Assembly (NCBI RefSeq): GCF_029081005.1
Contig: NZ_JAJQTQ010000020.1
Span: 1-64,000, forward strand
Length of the DNA stretch: 64,000 bases
Direction of reading: 5' to 3'
DNA from: Halomonas elongata
GTDB lineage: Bacteria > Pseudomonadota > Gammaproteobacteria > Pseudomonadales > Halomonadaceae
This document shows, one piece after another, positions 8,278 to 17,293 of the stretch. The notes under the pieces were generated by a model. That model ran no database searches and was not told where the DNA came from. It saw only the letters and a list, made by a program, of their open reading frames with translations. The translations under genes and the position numbers were made by a program. The first letter of the stretch is position 1; the number at the start of each line of letters is the position of its first letter.

Positions 8278-9051
8278 ATGGTGAATCGTACGCTCGACGG
8301 CAAGGTGGTCCTGATCGCTGGCGGCGCCAAGAATCTCGGCGGCTTGCTGGCGCGGGATCTCGCGGAACATGGCGCTGGCGCGGTGGCCATTCACTACAAC
8401 AGCGACGCCACGCGTCAGGCCGCCGAGGCGACCCGGGACGCGGTCAAGGCGCAGGGTGTCGACGCCGACCTCTTCCAGGAGGACCTGACCCGCGCCGATC
8501 ATGTCACCGCGCTCTTCGAGGCGGTGTCGAGCCGGTTCGGCAAGGTGGATATCGCCATCAACACGGTGGGCATGGTGCTCAAGAAGCCGATGCTGGAGAT
8601 CAGCGAGGCCGAATACGACACCATGTTCGACATCAACGCGAAGAGCGCCTTCTTCTTTCTCAAGGAGGCCGGGCGTGTGCTGGAGGATCACGGCAAGATC
8701 GTGACGCTGGTGACCTCGCTGCTCGGCGCCTTCACGTCCTTCTACTCCACCTATGCCGGTGGCAAGGCGCCGGTCGAGCATTTCACGCGTGCGGCGGCCC
8801 AGGAGTTCGGCGAGCGCGGCATCTCGGTGACGGCCGTCGGGCCCGGCCCCATGGATACGCCGTTCTTCTATGGTCAGGAAGGCGAGGAGGCCGTGGCCTT
8901 CCACAAGAGCGCCGCTGCCTTGTCGGCATTCAGCAAGACGGGGCTGACGGATATCGAGGATGTGGTTCCGCTGATCCGTCACCTGGTGACCGATGGCTGG
9001 TGGATGACCGGCCAGACCCTGCTGACCAATGGCGGCTATACCACCAAGTGA
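8278..9051 (+). CDS. Short-chain dehydrogenase/reductase
   Basis: NAD(P)-dependent oxidoreductase of the SDR family, 257 residues. The N-terminal nucleotide site reads AGGAKNLGG near residues 15-23, an FabI-like variation of the usual TGxxxGIG. The classical NNAG motif is replaced by NTVG. The catalytic Tyr and Lys are in YAGGK near residue 160, with Ser in the preceding VTSLLG. A strong AAAGGAGG site precedes the ATG. It appears to be a single-gene unit. The substrate is unknown; the C-terminal GYTTK gives no further clue. Confidence 0.88.
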   Translation: MVNRTLDGKVVLIAGGAKNLGGLLARDLAEHGAGAVAIHYNSDATRQAAEATRDAVKAQGVDADLFQEDLTRADHVTALFEAVSSRFGKVDIAINTVGMVLKKPMLEISEAEYDTMFDINAKSAFFFLKEAGRVLEDHGKIVTLVTSLLGAFTSFYSTYAGGKAPVEHFTRAAAQEFGERGISVTAVGPGPMDTPFFYGQEGEEAVAFHKSAAALSAFSKTGLTDIEDVVPLIRHLVTDGWWMTGQTLLTNGGYTTK

Positions 9052-9132
9052 GCCGGATACGGCCAGGCAAGTCGCCTGGCCTCGGTTCCCTCTGTGCTCT
9101 GCGGTACGCCTGGTCGGCATTCAACGGCTAAG

Positions 9133-9366
9133 CTAGGGTCTGTACGAAAAGTCCCTGCACTCGGTGATACGGTGTTGAAATCAGGTCTCGTGCGCGAGTC
9201 CGATCAAAATGCTCATTTACTCCTTGTAAACTGCGCTTTTTGACTCCGACATCCCTGTCGCTCGCTCTACGAGCAGCAGGGCTGCTCAAATCGTTCATCC
9301 TGACGATTTGTCGACCGATTTCGCCTTGTCTCGCCTTTGCTCGCCGACTTTTCGTACAAGACCTAG
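9133..9366. mobile_element. MITE-like element with CTAG target duplication
   Basis: A 226-bp non-coding element (9137-9362) flanked by direct CTAG copies at 9133-9136 and 9363-9366. The ends are inverted repeats: GGTCTGTACGAAAAGTC on the left and the complement of GTCTTGTACGAAAAGTC on the right. Inside is a hairpin, CAAATCGT...ACGATTTG. It has no transposase, so it would be moved in trans. A CTAG duplication is compatible with IS5-type transposases. It fills the gap between the SDR gene and the small membrane protein. Confidence 0.8.
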
Positions 9367-9397
9367 GAAACGTGTGGTTGGCATTCAGGGAGGAAAG

Positions 9398-9655
9398 ATG
9401 CGCACCTTGTTGATTCTGTTGATAGGCATCGTAGCGGTGTGGCTGCTCGCCCGATATTGTCCGCGAGCGCACCGGCGCCCAGCGGCGGTAGCCTTCTCAC
9501 TGGCCTGGCTGGTGGCCTGCGGCTGGAATCTTGTCATCGGCCTCTCCCATGGCTATGCGCTCGGGGAGGAACTGGCGATTCACGCCGTGCTGTTCGCCAT
9601 ACCCGTCGGGCTGGCGTGGTGGCGCCTCGGGCGTCGGGCACCCCCCGCTCCGTGA
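9398..9655 (+). CDS. Small membrane protein, function unknown
   Basis: An 85-residue protein with about three hydrophobic segments (residues 2-17, 27-44 and 55-72) joined by short Arg-rich turns, so most likely an inner-membrane protein. The ATG at 9398 has GGAGGA 7 bp upstream. An earlier in-frame ATG falls inside the MITE-like element and is not used here. I do not recognise the family. It stands 58 bp before the LtrA-type gene on the same strand and may be co-transcribed with it. Confidence 0.65.
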   Translation: MRTLLILLIGIVAVWLLARYCPRAHRRPAAVAFSLAWLVACGWNLVIGLSHGYALGEELAIHAVLFAIPVGLAWWRLGRRAPPAP

Positions 9656-9713
9656 GAGCCCGCCTTGCCGGGATGACGTCCATTTTCGTTTTTCGCGTCG
9701 ATCGGGAGTCTGC

Positions 9714-10895
9714 ATGACATCGGAACGTCCCCACCCCTTGATGCGGCCTCGTGATGGGCACGAGGCCGCTGTCAGCTATGTCGAGCTGCTGTTCGACCTG
9801 ATCTATGTCTTCGCCATCATCCAGGTCTCGCATTTCCTGCTGGATAACCTGAGCCTGCTGGGTGCGGCCCAGGCGTTGCTGCTGTGGTTCGCGGTCTGGC
9901 TGGGCTGGCAGTACAGCGGCTGGATGACCAACTGGTTCGATCCCGATACCACGCCCATTCGGCTGGTGCTGTTCATCACCATGGCCCTGGCCTTGATGAT
10001 GGCGGCGGCGCTGCCGGAGGCCTTCGGTTCCCGTGGCCTGGTATTTGCCGGTTGTTTCGCGGCGATGCAGGTGGGGCGGTCGCTGTTCATTCTGTGGAGC
10101 CTCAAGGGGCATGGCCTGGCCGATTTGACGGCGAATTATCAGCGTATTCTGGGATGGGCCTGCCTCGGCGCCGTGTTCTGGCTGGCGGGCGGCTTGGCGG
10201 AGGGGCCGATGCGTCTCTTCCTCTGGGCACTGGCGGTGGCGTGCGAGTATGTCTCGCCGATGTTCGGCTTCCGCCTGCCCGGCCTCGGCCGGTCATACAC
10301 GCGGCACTGGAACATCGAGGGAGGCCATCTGATCGAGCGTTGTGCGCTGTTCATGATCATTGCGCTCGGCGAGACGATCCTGATCACCGGGGCCACCCTG
10401 GCCGGGGCCGATGCCTGGAGCAGCGGTACCCTGCTGGCCTTCGGGGTCGCTTTCCTGGAAACCGTGGCCATGTGGTGGGTGTACTTTCACATTGCCATTC
10501 GTGATGCCTCCCGGGTGATTACCGAATCCGACGACCCGGGCCGGATCGGCGCCTACTTCCACTATGTCCATGTCATCATTCTGGGCAGCGTGATCCTCTG
10601 TGCGGTCGGCAGCGAGCTGGTGATCGCTCACCCGGTCGGGCACCTGACGACCACGGTGACGAGCGTGCTGCTGGCCGGCCCGATGTTGTTCCTGGCGGGC
10701 ATGGCGATCTACAAGTTCGTCGTCTACGGGCGGCCGCCGTTGTCGCATCTGGTCGGGCTGGTGCTGATGCCGGCTCTCCTGCTTCCTCTGACGGCCTCGC
10801 ACAGTGCGCTGCTTTTGCAGGGAGCCAGCGCCTTGCTGCTGCTGGGCGTGGGGGCCTGGGAAATGTTGTCGCGCCAGGGCGTGTTGCGGATCTGA
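9714..10895 (+). CDS. Low-temperature-requirement A (LtrA) family membrane protein
   Basis: A 393-residue polytopic protein of the LtrA family. It starts with the family signature VSYVELLFDLIYVFAIIQVS near residues 20-39, followed by about ten membrane segments. The conserved HWNIEGGHLIERCALFMIIA block lies around residues 200-220, and GETILITG follows. The name comes from a Listeria cold-growth mutant; the molecular activity is unknown. The start at 9714 follows GGGAG. The gene ends 5 bp before a LysR regulator read in the same direction, so the two probably form a unit. Confidence 0.88.
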   Translation: MTSERPHPLMRPRDGHEAAVSYVELLFDLIYVFAIIQVSHFLLDNLSLLGAAQALLLWFAVWLGWQYSGWMTNWFDPDTTPIRLVLFITMALALMMAAALPEAFGSRGLVFAGCFAAMQVGRSLFILWSLKGHGLADLTANYQRILGWACLGAVFWLAGGLAEGPMRLFLWALAVACEYVSPMFGFRLPGLGRSYTRHWNIEGGHLIERCALFMIIALGETILITGATLAGADAWSSGTLLAFGVAFLETVAMWWVYFHIAIRDASRVITESDDPGRIGAYFHYVHVIILGSVILCAVGSELVIAHPVGHLTTTVTSVLLAGPMLFLAGMAIYKFVVYGRPPLSHLVGLVLMPALLLPLTASHSALLLQGASALLLLGVGAWEMLSRQGVLRI

Positions 10896-10900
10896 CCGCC

Positions 10901-11818
10901 ATGGACAGGATCGATCAATGGCGGGCCTTCATCAGGGTGGCGGAAATGGGAAGTTTTACCCGGGCCGCCGTGGCGCTGGCCTGGCCCAGGGCGACCGTGT
11001 CGCTTGCCGTGCGGCGTGTCGAGGAAACACTCGGTGTGCGGCTCTTGCACCGCACGACGCGCAAGGTGCGGTTGACACCGGACGGCGAACGCTTCCTGCA
11101 ACGGGCCAGGACCCTGGTGGCAGACGCGGAGGACCTCGAACGATCGTTTCGGCATCCGAGCGAGGAAGCCTCGGGCAGACTGGTCATCGATGTGCCGAGC
11201 CGCGTGGCCAGGCGACTCGTGGCGCCGGCGCTGGGGCAACTGCTGGAACGACATCCCCGCCTGCAGGTCGTCCTGGGGTCCACGGATCGCCATGTCGACC
11301 TGGTGGCCGAGGGGGTCGACTGTGTCGTGCGGTTCGGTCCGCTTCAGGACAGCGACCTGGTCGCGCGCCGGCTGGGACGGGTCGCGCTGGTGAACTGCGC
11401 CAGTCCCGATTATCTGAAACGCCATGGCATGCCTCGTCGGGTCGATGATCTCGCCGAGGGGCATCTCATGGTGGGTTACGCCTCGCCGCATAGTGGTCGC
11501 GAGGAACGCTTCGAAGTGGTCGAAGATGGTCAGGCCCGGAATATCGAGCTTTCGAGCCGGGTCGTGGTCAACAACGCCGAGAACTACATTGCCTGCTGCC
11601 GGGCCGGGCTCGGTCTCATCCAGGTGCCGCGCTTCGACGTCGACGATCTGCTGCGTGGCGGCGAACTGGTCGAGGTGTTGCCCCAGAGCCGAGCCGACGC
11701 CATGGAGGTTTCGGTGCTGTATCCGCATCGTCGGCATCGCGCGGTGCGCATCGATGTCTTCATGGACTGGTTCGCCGCCATGATGGCGCCCTACTTCGAG
11801 ACGCCTTCGCCGTCATGA
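10901..11818 (+). CDS. LysR-family transcriptional regulator
   Basis: A 305-residue LysR-type regulator. Residues 5-62 form the winged helix-turn-helix (FIRVAEMGSFTRAAVALAWP, then LLHRTTRKVRLT), followed by a linker helix and a periplasmic-binding-protein-like effector domain. It belongs to the broad group of LysR proteins whose targets are usually adjacent. Candidates are the LtrA-type gene just upstream and ada, with which its 3' end overlaps tail to tail by 28 bp. No inducer can be proposed. Confidence 0.9.
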   Translation: MDRIDQWRAFIRVAEMGSFTRAAVALAWPRATVSLAVRRVEETLGVRLLHRTTRKVRLTPDGERFLQRARTLVADAEDLERSFRHPSEEASGRLVIDVPSRVARRLVAPALGQLLERHPRLQVVLGSTDRHVDLVAEGVDCVVRFGPLQDSDLVARRLGRVALVNCASPDYLKRHGMPRRVDDLAEGHLMVGYASPHSGREERFEVVEDGQARNIELSSRVVVNNAENYIACCRAGLGLIQVPRFDVDDLLRGGELVEVLPQSRADAMEVSVLYPHRRHRAVRIDVFMDWFAAMMAPYFETPSPS

Positions 11819-12903
11819 CCTTTCGGCTGGTCGGCCTCCCGTTCCAGCAGAGCTCGCTTGCGTTCGACGCCCCAGCGATAGCCGGAGAGGTCGCCGTCCC
11901 GACGCACGACCCGATGGCAGGGAATCGCCACGGCCAGCGGGTTGGCCGCGCAGGCTCGAGCGACGGCCCGCACCGCGGTCGGTGAACCGATGCGCTCGGC
12001 GACCTCGGTGTAGCTCGCGGTGGAGCCGGCGGGGATCTCGCGCAGCGCCTGCCAGACACGTTGCTGGAAGGCCGTGCCACGGATGTCCAGGGGCAGCTCG
12101 GTGCCCAGAGCGGGATCGTCGATCAGGCCGACCACTCCGGCGACCCAGTCTTCGAAATCGCCTTCGCCGGCTGTGAGCTCGGCCCGTGGGAAGCGATCCT
12201 GGAGATCGCGGACCAAGGGGGCGGGGTCGTCACCCAGCAGGATGGCGCAGACGCCGCGCGCGCTGCATGCCACCAGTACCGAGCCCAGCGAACACTCGCC
12301 GACGGCGAAGCGGATGGTGGTATCTCGACCGCCGCCCTTGTAGGCCGTCGGCGTCATGCCGAGCATGGCGTCGGCATTCTCGTAGAAGCGGCCACTGGAG
12401 CGGAAGCCGGCGCCATGGATGGCCCGGGTGACGTCTCCGTCCGGGGCGTTCAGCGCCTCGCGTACCCGACGCGCCTGGTGCGCCCTGGCATAGGCCCGGG
12501 GCGTGAGGCCGGTGACGGCCTTGAAACGATGGTGCAGGTAGGAAGGGCTCAGTCCGACCCGTGCCGCCAGTTCGAGCAGCCCGAGCGGCTCGTCGGCCTG
12601 CTCGATGATCCGGCAGGCCCGTTCGACGAGTGCGGCGATCGGGGTGTCGGCCGAGGGAGCGTTCGGTGCGCAGCGCTTGCAGGGGCGGTAGCCTGCCGCC
12701 TCCGCGTCTTGCGGGCGGTCATGGAAGGAGACGTTCTCCGGTTTCGCCAGACGCGACGGACAGGAGGGGCGGCAATAGACGCCGGTGGTGAGCACCGCGT
12801 AGACGAAGCTGCCGTCCGCCGAGGCGTCGCGTTGGAGCACCGCCTGCCAGCGGCGGTCGCGTTCGGTGTCGATGGGACGCTGTGTTGCCATGGTGAGGGT
12901 CAT
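11791..12903 (-). CDS. ada: Bifunctional Ada: methylated-DNA repair and transcription activator
   Basis: Repairs methylphosphotriesters and O6-methylguanine by irreversible methyl transfer, and when methylated activates the adaptive response. All three parts are present in 370 residues. The N-terminal Zn domain has Cys44, Cys48, Cys75 and Cys78 (Cys44 is the expected acceptor), an AraC-type helix-turn-helix covers about 95-180, and the C-terminal methyltransferase has its PCHRV site with Cys329. The start at 12903 is supported by AGGA 7 bp upstream. That site lies in one arm of an 11-bp inverted repeat. The 3' end overlaps the convergent LysR gene by 28 bp. Confidence 0.95.
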   Translation of the reverse strand: MTLTMATQRPIDTERDRRWQAVLQRDASADGSFVYAVLTTGVYCRPSCPSRLAKPENVSFHDRPQDAEAAGYRPCKRCAPNAPSADTPIAALVERACRIIEQADEPLGLLELAARVGLSPSYLHHRFKAVTGLTPRAYARAHQARRVREALNAPDGDVTRAIHGAGFRSSGRFYENADAMLGMTPTAYKGGGRDTTIRFAVGECSLGSVLVACSARGVCAILLGDDPAPLVRDLQDRFPRAELTAGEGDFEDWVAGVVGLIDDPALGTELPLDIRGTAFQQRVWQALREIPAGSTASYTEVAERIGSPTAVRAVARACAANPLAVAIPCHRVVRRDGDLSGYRWGVERKRALLEREADQPKGHDGEGVSK

Positions 12904-12951
12904 CCCGGTGTCCTCTCATTGTGGGCCATGTGCCGAGTAAAGGACACCGGG
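12904..12951 (-). promoter_or_regulatory. Inverted repeat enclosing the ada ribosome binding site
   Basis: CCCGGTGTCCT (12904-12914 as read on the plus strand) and AGGACACCGGG (12941-12951) form a perfect 11-bp inverted repeat with a 26-bp spacer, ending right next to the ada ATG. In the ada transcript one arm contains the AGGA ribosome binding site. The structure could either hide the site in a hairpin or be a DNA operator. Which of the two is inference. Confidence 0.55.
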
Positions 12952-13015
12952 AGGGGCGGCGCACTCCGCTGCGGGCTTTTCAATCTCGCTCAGCTGAGTG
13001 CGCAGAGTCGGGCGG

Positions 13016-15073
13016 TCAGAAGGTCAGCTCCAGCCCCGCATAGACACTGCGGTCCGGCGCCGTGGAGAAGTAGCGCCCGCGCTGGTCGTTGATGACGATA
13101 TTGTCGTAGTGCTCTCGGTCGAACAGGTTGCTGACGCCGACATAGGCCTTGAGCAGGGTGTCGTTGCTCAGTCGCCAGCCGTCGCCGGCGCGCAGATTGG
13201 CCAGCCAGACCTCATCCACCTTCACTTTGTTGGCGTCGTCGGCGTACATCGAGCCGACGTAGCGGGTTTCCAGGGTGGTGAAGCGCTCGCCGGTGCCCTG
13301 CCAGGTCAGCTGGTTGACCCAGGTGCGCTCGGGCAGGCCGGGAATGCGATTGTTGGCGTGATCGTTGCCGGCGTCGTCCACGTAGTCCTGGAACTCGTAG
13401 CGTGCCAGCGTCAGGGCGCTGTCGAGCCGCCAGTCGTCGGCGAACTGCCAGCCCAGGGCCATTTCCAGGCCGTCCTGACGGCTGCGTCCGGCATTGCGAT
13501 AGAAGTCGCGACCATCGCTGTTCTTGTAGGCAATCAGCGAGTCGCGTACCCGGGTCGAGAACAGCGCGATGTCGTAGTCCAGGCCGCTGTCGATGAAGTG
13601 GCCGCGCAGACCGAGCTCGCGATTCCAGGCCTTCTGCGGCTCGATCTCGGGATTGAAGCCGCCGACGCCGGCCGGGTTGGCGAACTCGGTGAAGGTCGGG
13701 GTCTCGTAGGCGGTACCCACCGAGAGGTAGGCCTGGTGGTTGGGGAGGTAACGATAGTTCACCCCGGCGCTGCCACTCCACTGGTCGAAGGTGCGATCGC
13801 CGCTGTTGTCGCCGTCGCTCAGGTAGTCGTCATCGATGTCGAAGTCGATGTGGTCGAAGCGGGTGCCGAGCGAGAGGGTCCAGCGGTCGGTCAGGTCGAG
13901 ATCGCCCTGGGCGAAGGCACCCAGCGAGGAGGCCGTCTGGGTCTCGTCGGCAACGCGGTCCTGATGGTCGCCATCGATGGTGACGTCGTCGCGGTAGCGG
14001 TCATCCTCCTGGCGGGCCACTTCGACCCCGGCGACGTAGCTCAGCGGCAGTCCGCCGAGCGACAGGGACTGGCGATATTCGGCGTTGGCACCGTAGTAGT
14101 CGCGATCATAGGCGACGAAGCTGTCGCCGGCATAGGCGAGCTGCTGTTCGAAATCGCGCTGCAGATAGAAGCCGCGCAGCGTCAGCTCACCCGGGCCGGC
14201 GGCGCGGTCCTCGTACTCGAGGCCGAGGACCTGTTGATCGACCGTCTGTCCGGCGTCGATGCGGGTCGGCGAATAGAAGTTGCTGTCGATCGTGCCTTTC
14301 CGGTCCTCGGACACGGCCTCGGCGGTCAATCCGCCAGGATCCTCCGAGCGCGGATTGTCGAGCAGGTTGACGATGGCGGTGAGCGAGCGGTCAGCGTCGA
14401 GTTCGCGCTTCAGCTTGGCGTTGAGCAGGTATTTCTCGACGTTGCTGTGGTCGCGATAGCCATCCATGCCCAGCGCCGAGACGCTGACATGGTGCGACCA
14501 GGGGCCGTCGACGCCACCGTGGCTGACGTTCAGCTTGCGATAGCCGTCGCTGCCGCCTTCGACGCGCAGGCGGGTGCCGGGATCGCTCTCGCCGTCGGCA
14601 GTGGTGACGTCGATCACCCCGCCGGCAGCATTACCGTACTGCACCGCCGCCGGGCCACGAATGACCTCGATGCGCTGGGCGCTGTCGAGGTCGATGGCGT
14701 CGAGCTGGGCCTGGCCGTCGGGCAGGGTGTAGGGAATGCCGTCGACCCGCACCCTGATACCCCGCACGCCCCAGGGAGTGCGAGCGCCGAAGCCGCGGAT
14801 CGACACCCGTTCGCCCTGGACGAAGTTGTGGCGATTCTGGAGGTAGAGGCCGGGAACGGTGGCCAGTGCTTCGTCGAGGCGCTCACGCTGCTGGCCCTGG
14901 GCGATCTTCTCGCGATCCACCACCGAGACGGCGGCGGGCGTGTCGTAGAGTTCGCGATCGAGGCGTGGGGCGCTGACCTCGAGGGTATCCAGCGTGACGG
15001 GCTGGGCCAGGGCCATTCCGGAAACGCTCAGGGTACCGGCGATGAGGAGGGATGGCACGGCACGGTGGGGCAT
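13016..15073 (-). CDS. TonB-dependent outer-membrane receptor
   Basis: Outer-membrane active-transport gate of 685 residues. A signal peptide ends at about residue 23 (GMALAQ). It is followed by a TonB box-like LDTLEV, a plug domain with the conserved IRGFGAR and IEVIRGPAAVQYGNAAGG segments, and a 22-strand barrel that ends in the usual aromatic terminus, LELTF. The substrate is unknown: the overall look is of a ferric-siderophore or vitamin receptor, and no import ABC genes are adjacent. The 5' leader contains two 12-bp direct repeats. The gene seems to be monocistronic. Confidence 0.9.
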   Translation of the reverse strand: MPHRAVPSLLIAGTLSVSGMALAQPVTLDTLEVSAPRLDRELYDTPAAVSVVDREKIAQGQQRERLDEALATVPGLYLQNRHNFVQGERVSIRGFGARTPWGVRGIRVRVDGIPYTLPDGQAQLDAIDLDSAQRIEVIRGPAAVQYGNAAGGVIDVTTADGESDPGTRLRVEGGSDGYRKLNVSHGGVDGPWSHHVSVSALGMDGYRDHSNVEKYLLNAKLKRELDADRSLTAIVNLLDNPRSEDPGGLTAEAVSEDRKGTIDSNFYSPTRIDAGQTVDQQVLGLEYEDRAAGPGELTLRGFYLQRDFEQQLAYAGDSFVAYDRDYYGANAEYRQSLSLGGLPLSYVAGVEVARQEDDRYRDDVTIDGDHQDRVADETQTASSLGAFAQGDLDLTDRWTLSLGTRFDHIDFDIDDDYLSDGDNSGDRTFDQWSGSAGVNYRYLPNHQAYLSVGTAYETPTFTEFANPAGVGGFNPEIEPQKAWNRELGLRGHFIDSGLDYDIALFSTRVRDSLIAYKNSDGRDFYRNAGRSRQDGLEMALGWQFADDWRLDSALTLARYEFQDYVDDAGNDHANNRIPGLPERTWVNQLTWQGTGERFTTLETRYVGSMYADDANKVKVDEVWLANLRAGDGWRLSNDTLLKAYVGVSNLFDREHYDNIVINDQRGRYFSTAPDRSVYAGLELTF

Positions 15074-15084
15074 GATGCAACCTC

Positions 15085-15113
15085 AAGATGCGTAGACAGG
15101 TAAGATGCGTAGA
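15085..15113 (-). promoter_or_regulatory. Direct repeats in the TonB-receptor leader
   Basis: Two exact copies of AAGATGCGTAGA at 15085-15096 and 15102-15113, period 17 bp, lie 12-40 bp upstream of the receptor start codon. They could be repressor half-sites or a leader RNA element. No known Fur, Zur or BtuB-riboswitch pattern is recognisable here. Confidence 0.4.
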
Positions 15114-15313
15114 AAGATAGTGCGCAAATGATCTCACCGGAGCGCCTAGGCGACAAATCGAGATGAATCGATTCCGTGTCTTCGGTCCCTCGAGGCGCGA
15201 TAATCGCAAGGCCGTCGGTACCCGAATGGGCTCGGGAAGTCGTCGCCGCCGTGTCGAACGAACAAGGGACGTCACCGTCCCCGATGCTGGGCGACGGTGA
15301 CGTGGCGGGAGGT

Positions 15314-15628
15314 TCAGTGGTAGCGCCGGGCCTCGTCCTCGAGGCGCGTGAAGCGGACCGGCGGGCTGTATTCTTCGCCTTCGGGGGCGCGTTCGGGGGC
15401 GGGCCTGACGCGCCAGCCCCGGTGGGTCGCCCACTCCTTGAGCCCTCGATAGTCGAGCAGCGGGTACTCGCGGGTGTAGGGGTTCGGCGATGACGAGGGA
15501 AAGGCGTAGGCCACGTGCGGATAGTGGGCGAAGGCGTCTTCGCCACCATGTGCGGCCAGGGCGCGATCCAGGGCCGACTGCCAGTCATGGGCGTCGCGTC
15601 GGGTGCCGTTAGCTTGGGATACATGCAT
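15314..15628 (-). CDS. Hypothetical protein, 104 residues
   Basis: A soluble, charged protein with many aromatic residues in its second half (YPHVAYAF, YPLLDYRGLKEWATHRGW). There is no signal peptide or membrane segment. The start at 15628 has GGAGGG 7-8 bp upstream; starts 15 or 66 bp earlier are possible but less well placed. I do not recognise the family. It stands alone between the TonB receptor and nrdB, on the same strand as both. Confidence 0.6.
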   Translation of the reverse strand: MHVSQANGTRRDAHDWQSALDRALAAHGGEDAFAHYPHVAYAFPSSSPNPYTREYPLLDYRGLKEWATHRGWRVRPAPERAPEGEEYSPPVRFTRLEDEARRYH

Positions 15629-15713
15629 CGGATTGCCCTCCATTGATACACCTGTGCCAGGGCCTTGCCCGGACGGCGTGGGTGCCGGCGGCACCGGGGC
15701 TGCCGGGAGCCAT

Positions 15714-15750
15714 GAAAAACGCCCCGCCCGGCGGGGCCGGGTGGGGCGTC
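15714..15750 (-). terminator. Rho-independent terminator downstream of nrdB
   Basis: An 11-bp GC-rich stem (ACGCCCCGCCC paired with GGGTGGGGCGT, one wobble) encloses a 9-base loop. On the minus strand it is followed by a run of five T. It is correctly placed to end the nrdA-nrdB transcript, about 140 bp past the nrdB stop. Confidence 0.8.
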
Positions 15751-15886
15751 ATCATCAGGAAAGGGACAGGGCGTTCAGTCGCCCGGCCCCCATGCGACGG
15801 AGGTCGGTGGATGCGCACCATGGGGCGCGGGTGCACGGTGAAGTTCGAGGTTGCCACCATCTTGCTACCTCCCGCCGATGTGCTGG

Positions 15887-17137
<1,251 letters not shown>

Positions 17138-17197
17138 GAGTCATCCTGTTCTATCGCTGGTGGCGTCAACGCATGACGCGGGTCGCTATCTTTGTTG

Positions 17198-17248
17198 GCT
17201 TCGAGCTTCGAGCTTCGAGCTTCGAGCTTCGAGCTTCGAGCTTCGAGC
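17198..17248. repeat. Heptanucleotide tandem array, unit GCTTCGA
   Basis: Seven exact copies of GCTTCGA (rotation GAGCTTC) in the 156-bp gap between nrdA and nrdB. The unit differs from the GAGCTAC array at the start of the window by one base. It lies inside a probable operon, so copy number could affect nrdB expression relative to nrdA. Confidence 0.95.
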
Positions 17249-17293
17249 CACTCGCTGCTCGAAACTCGTCGCCCGTGACTGGCGCGAAGCGCC

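Noticed and set aside
9308..9397. A longer start for the small membrane protein at 9398
   Set aside because: The extension lies in the MITE-like element and lacks a ribosome binding site.
12998..15103. A 701-codon open frame antisense to the TonB receptor
   Set aside because: The TonB receptor has signal peptide, plug and barrel motifs; the antisense frame has none.
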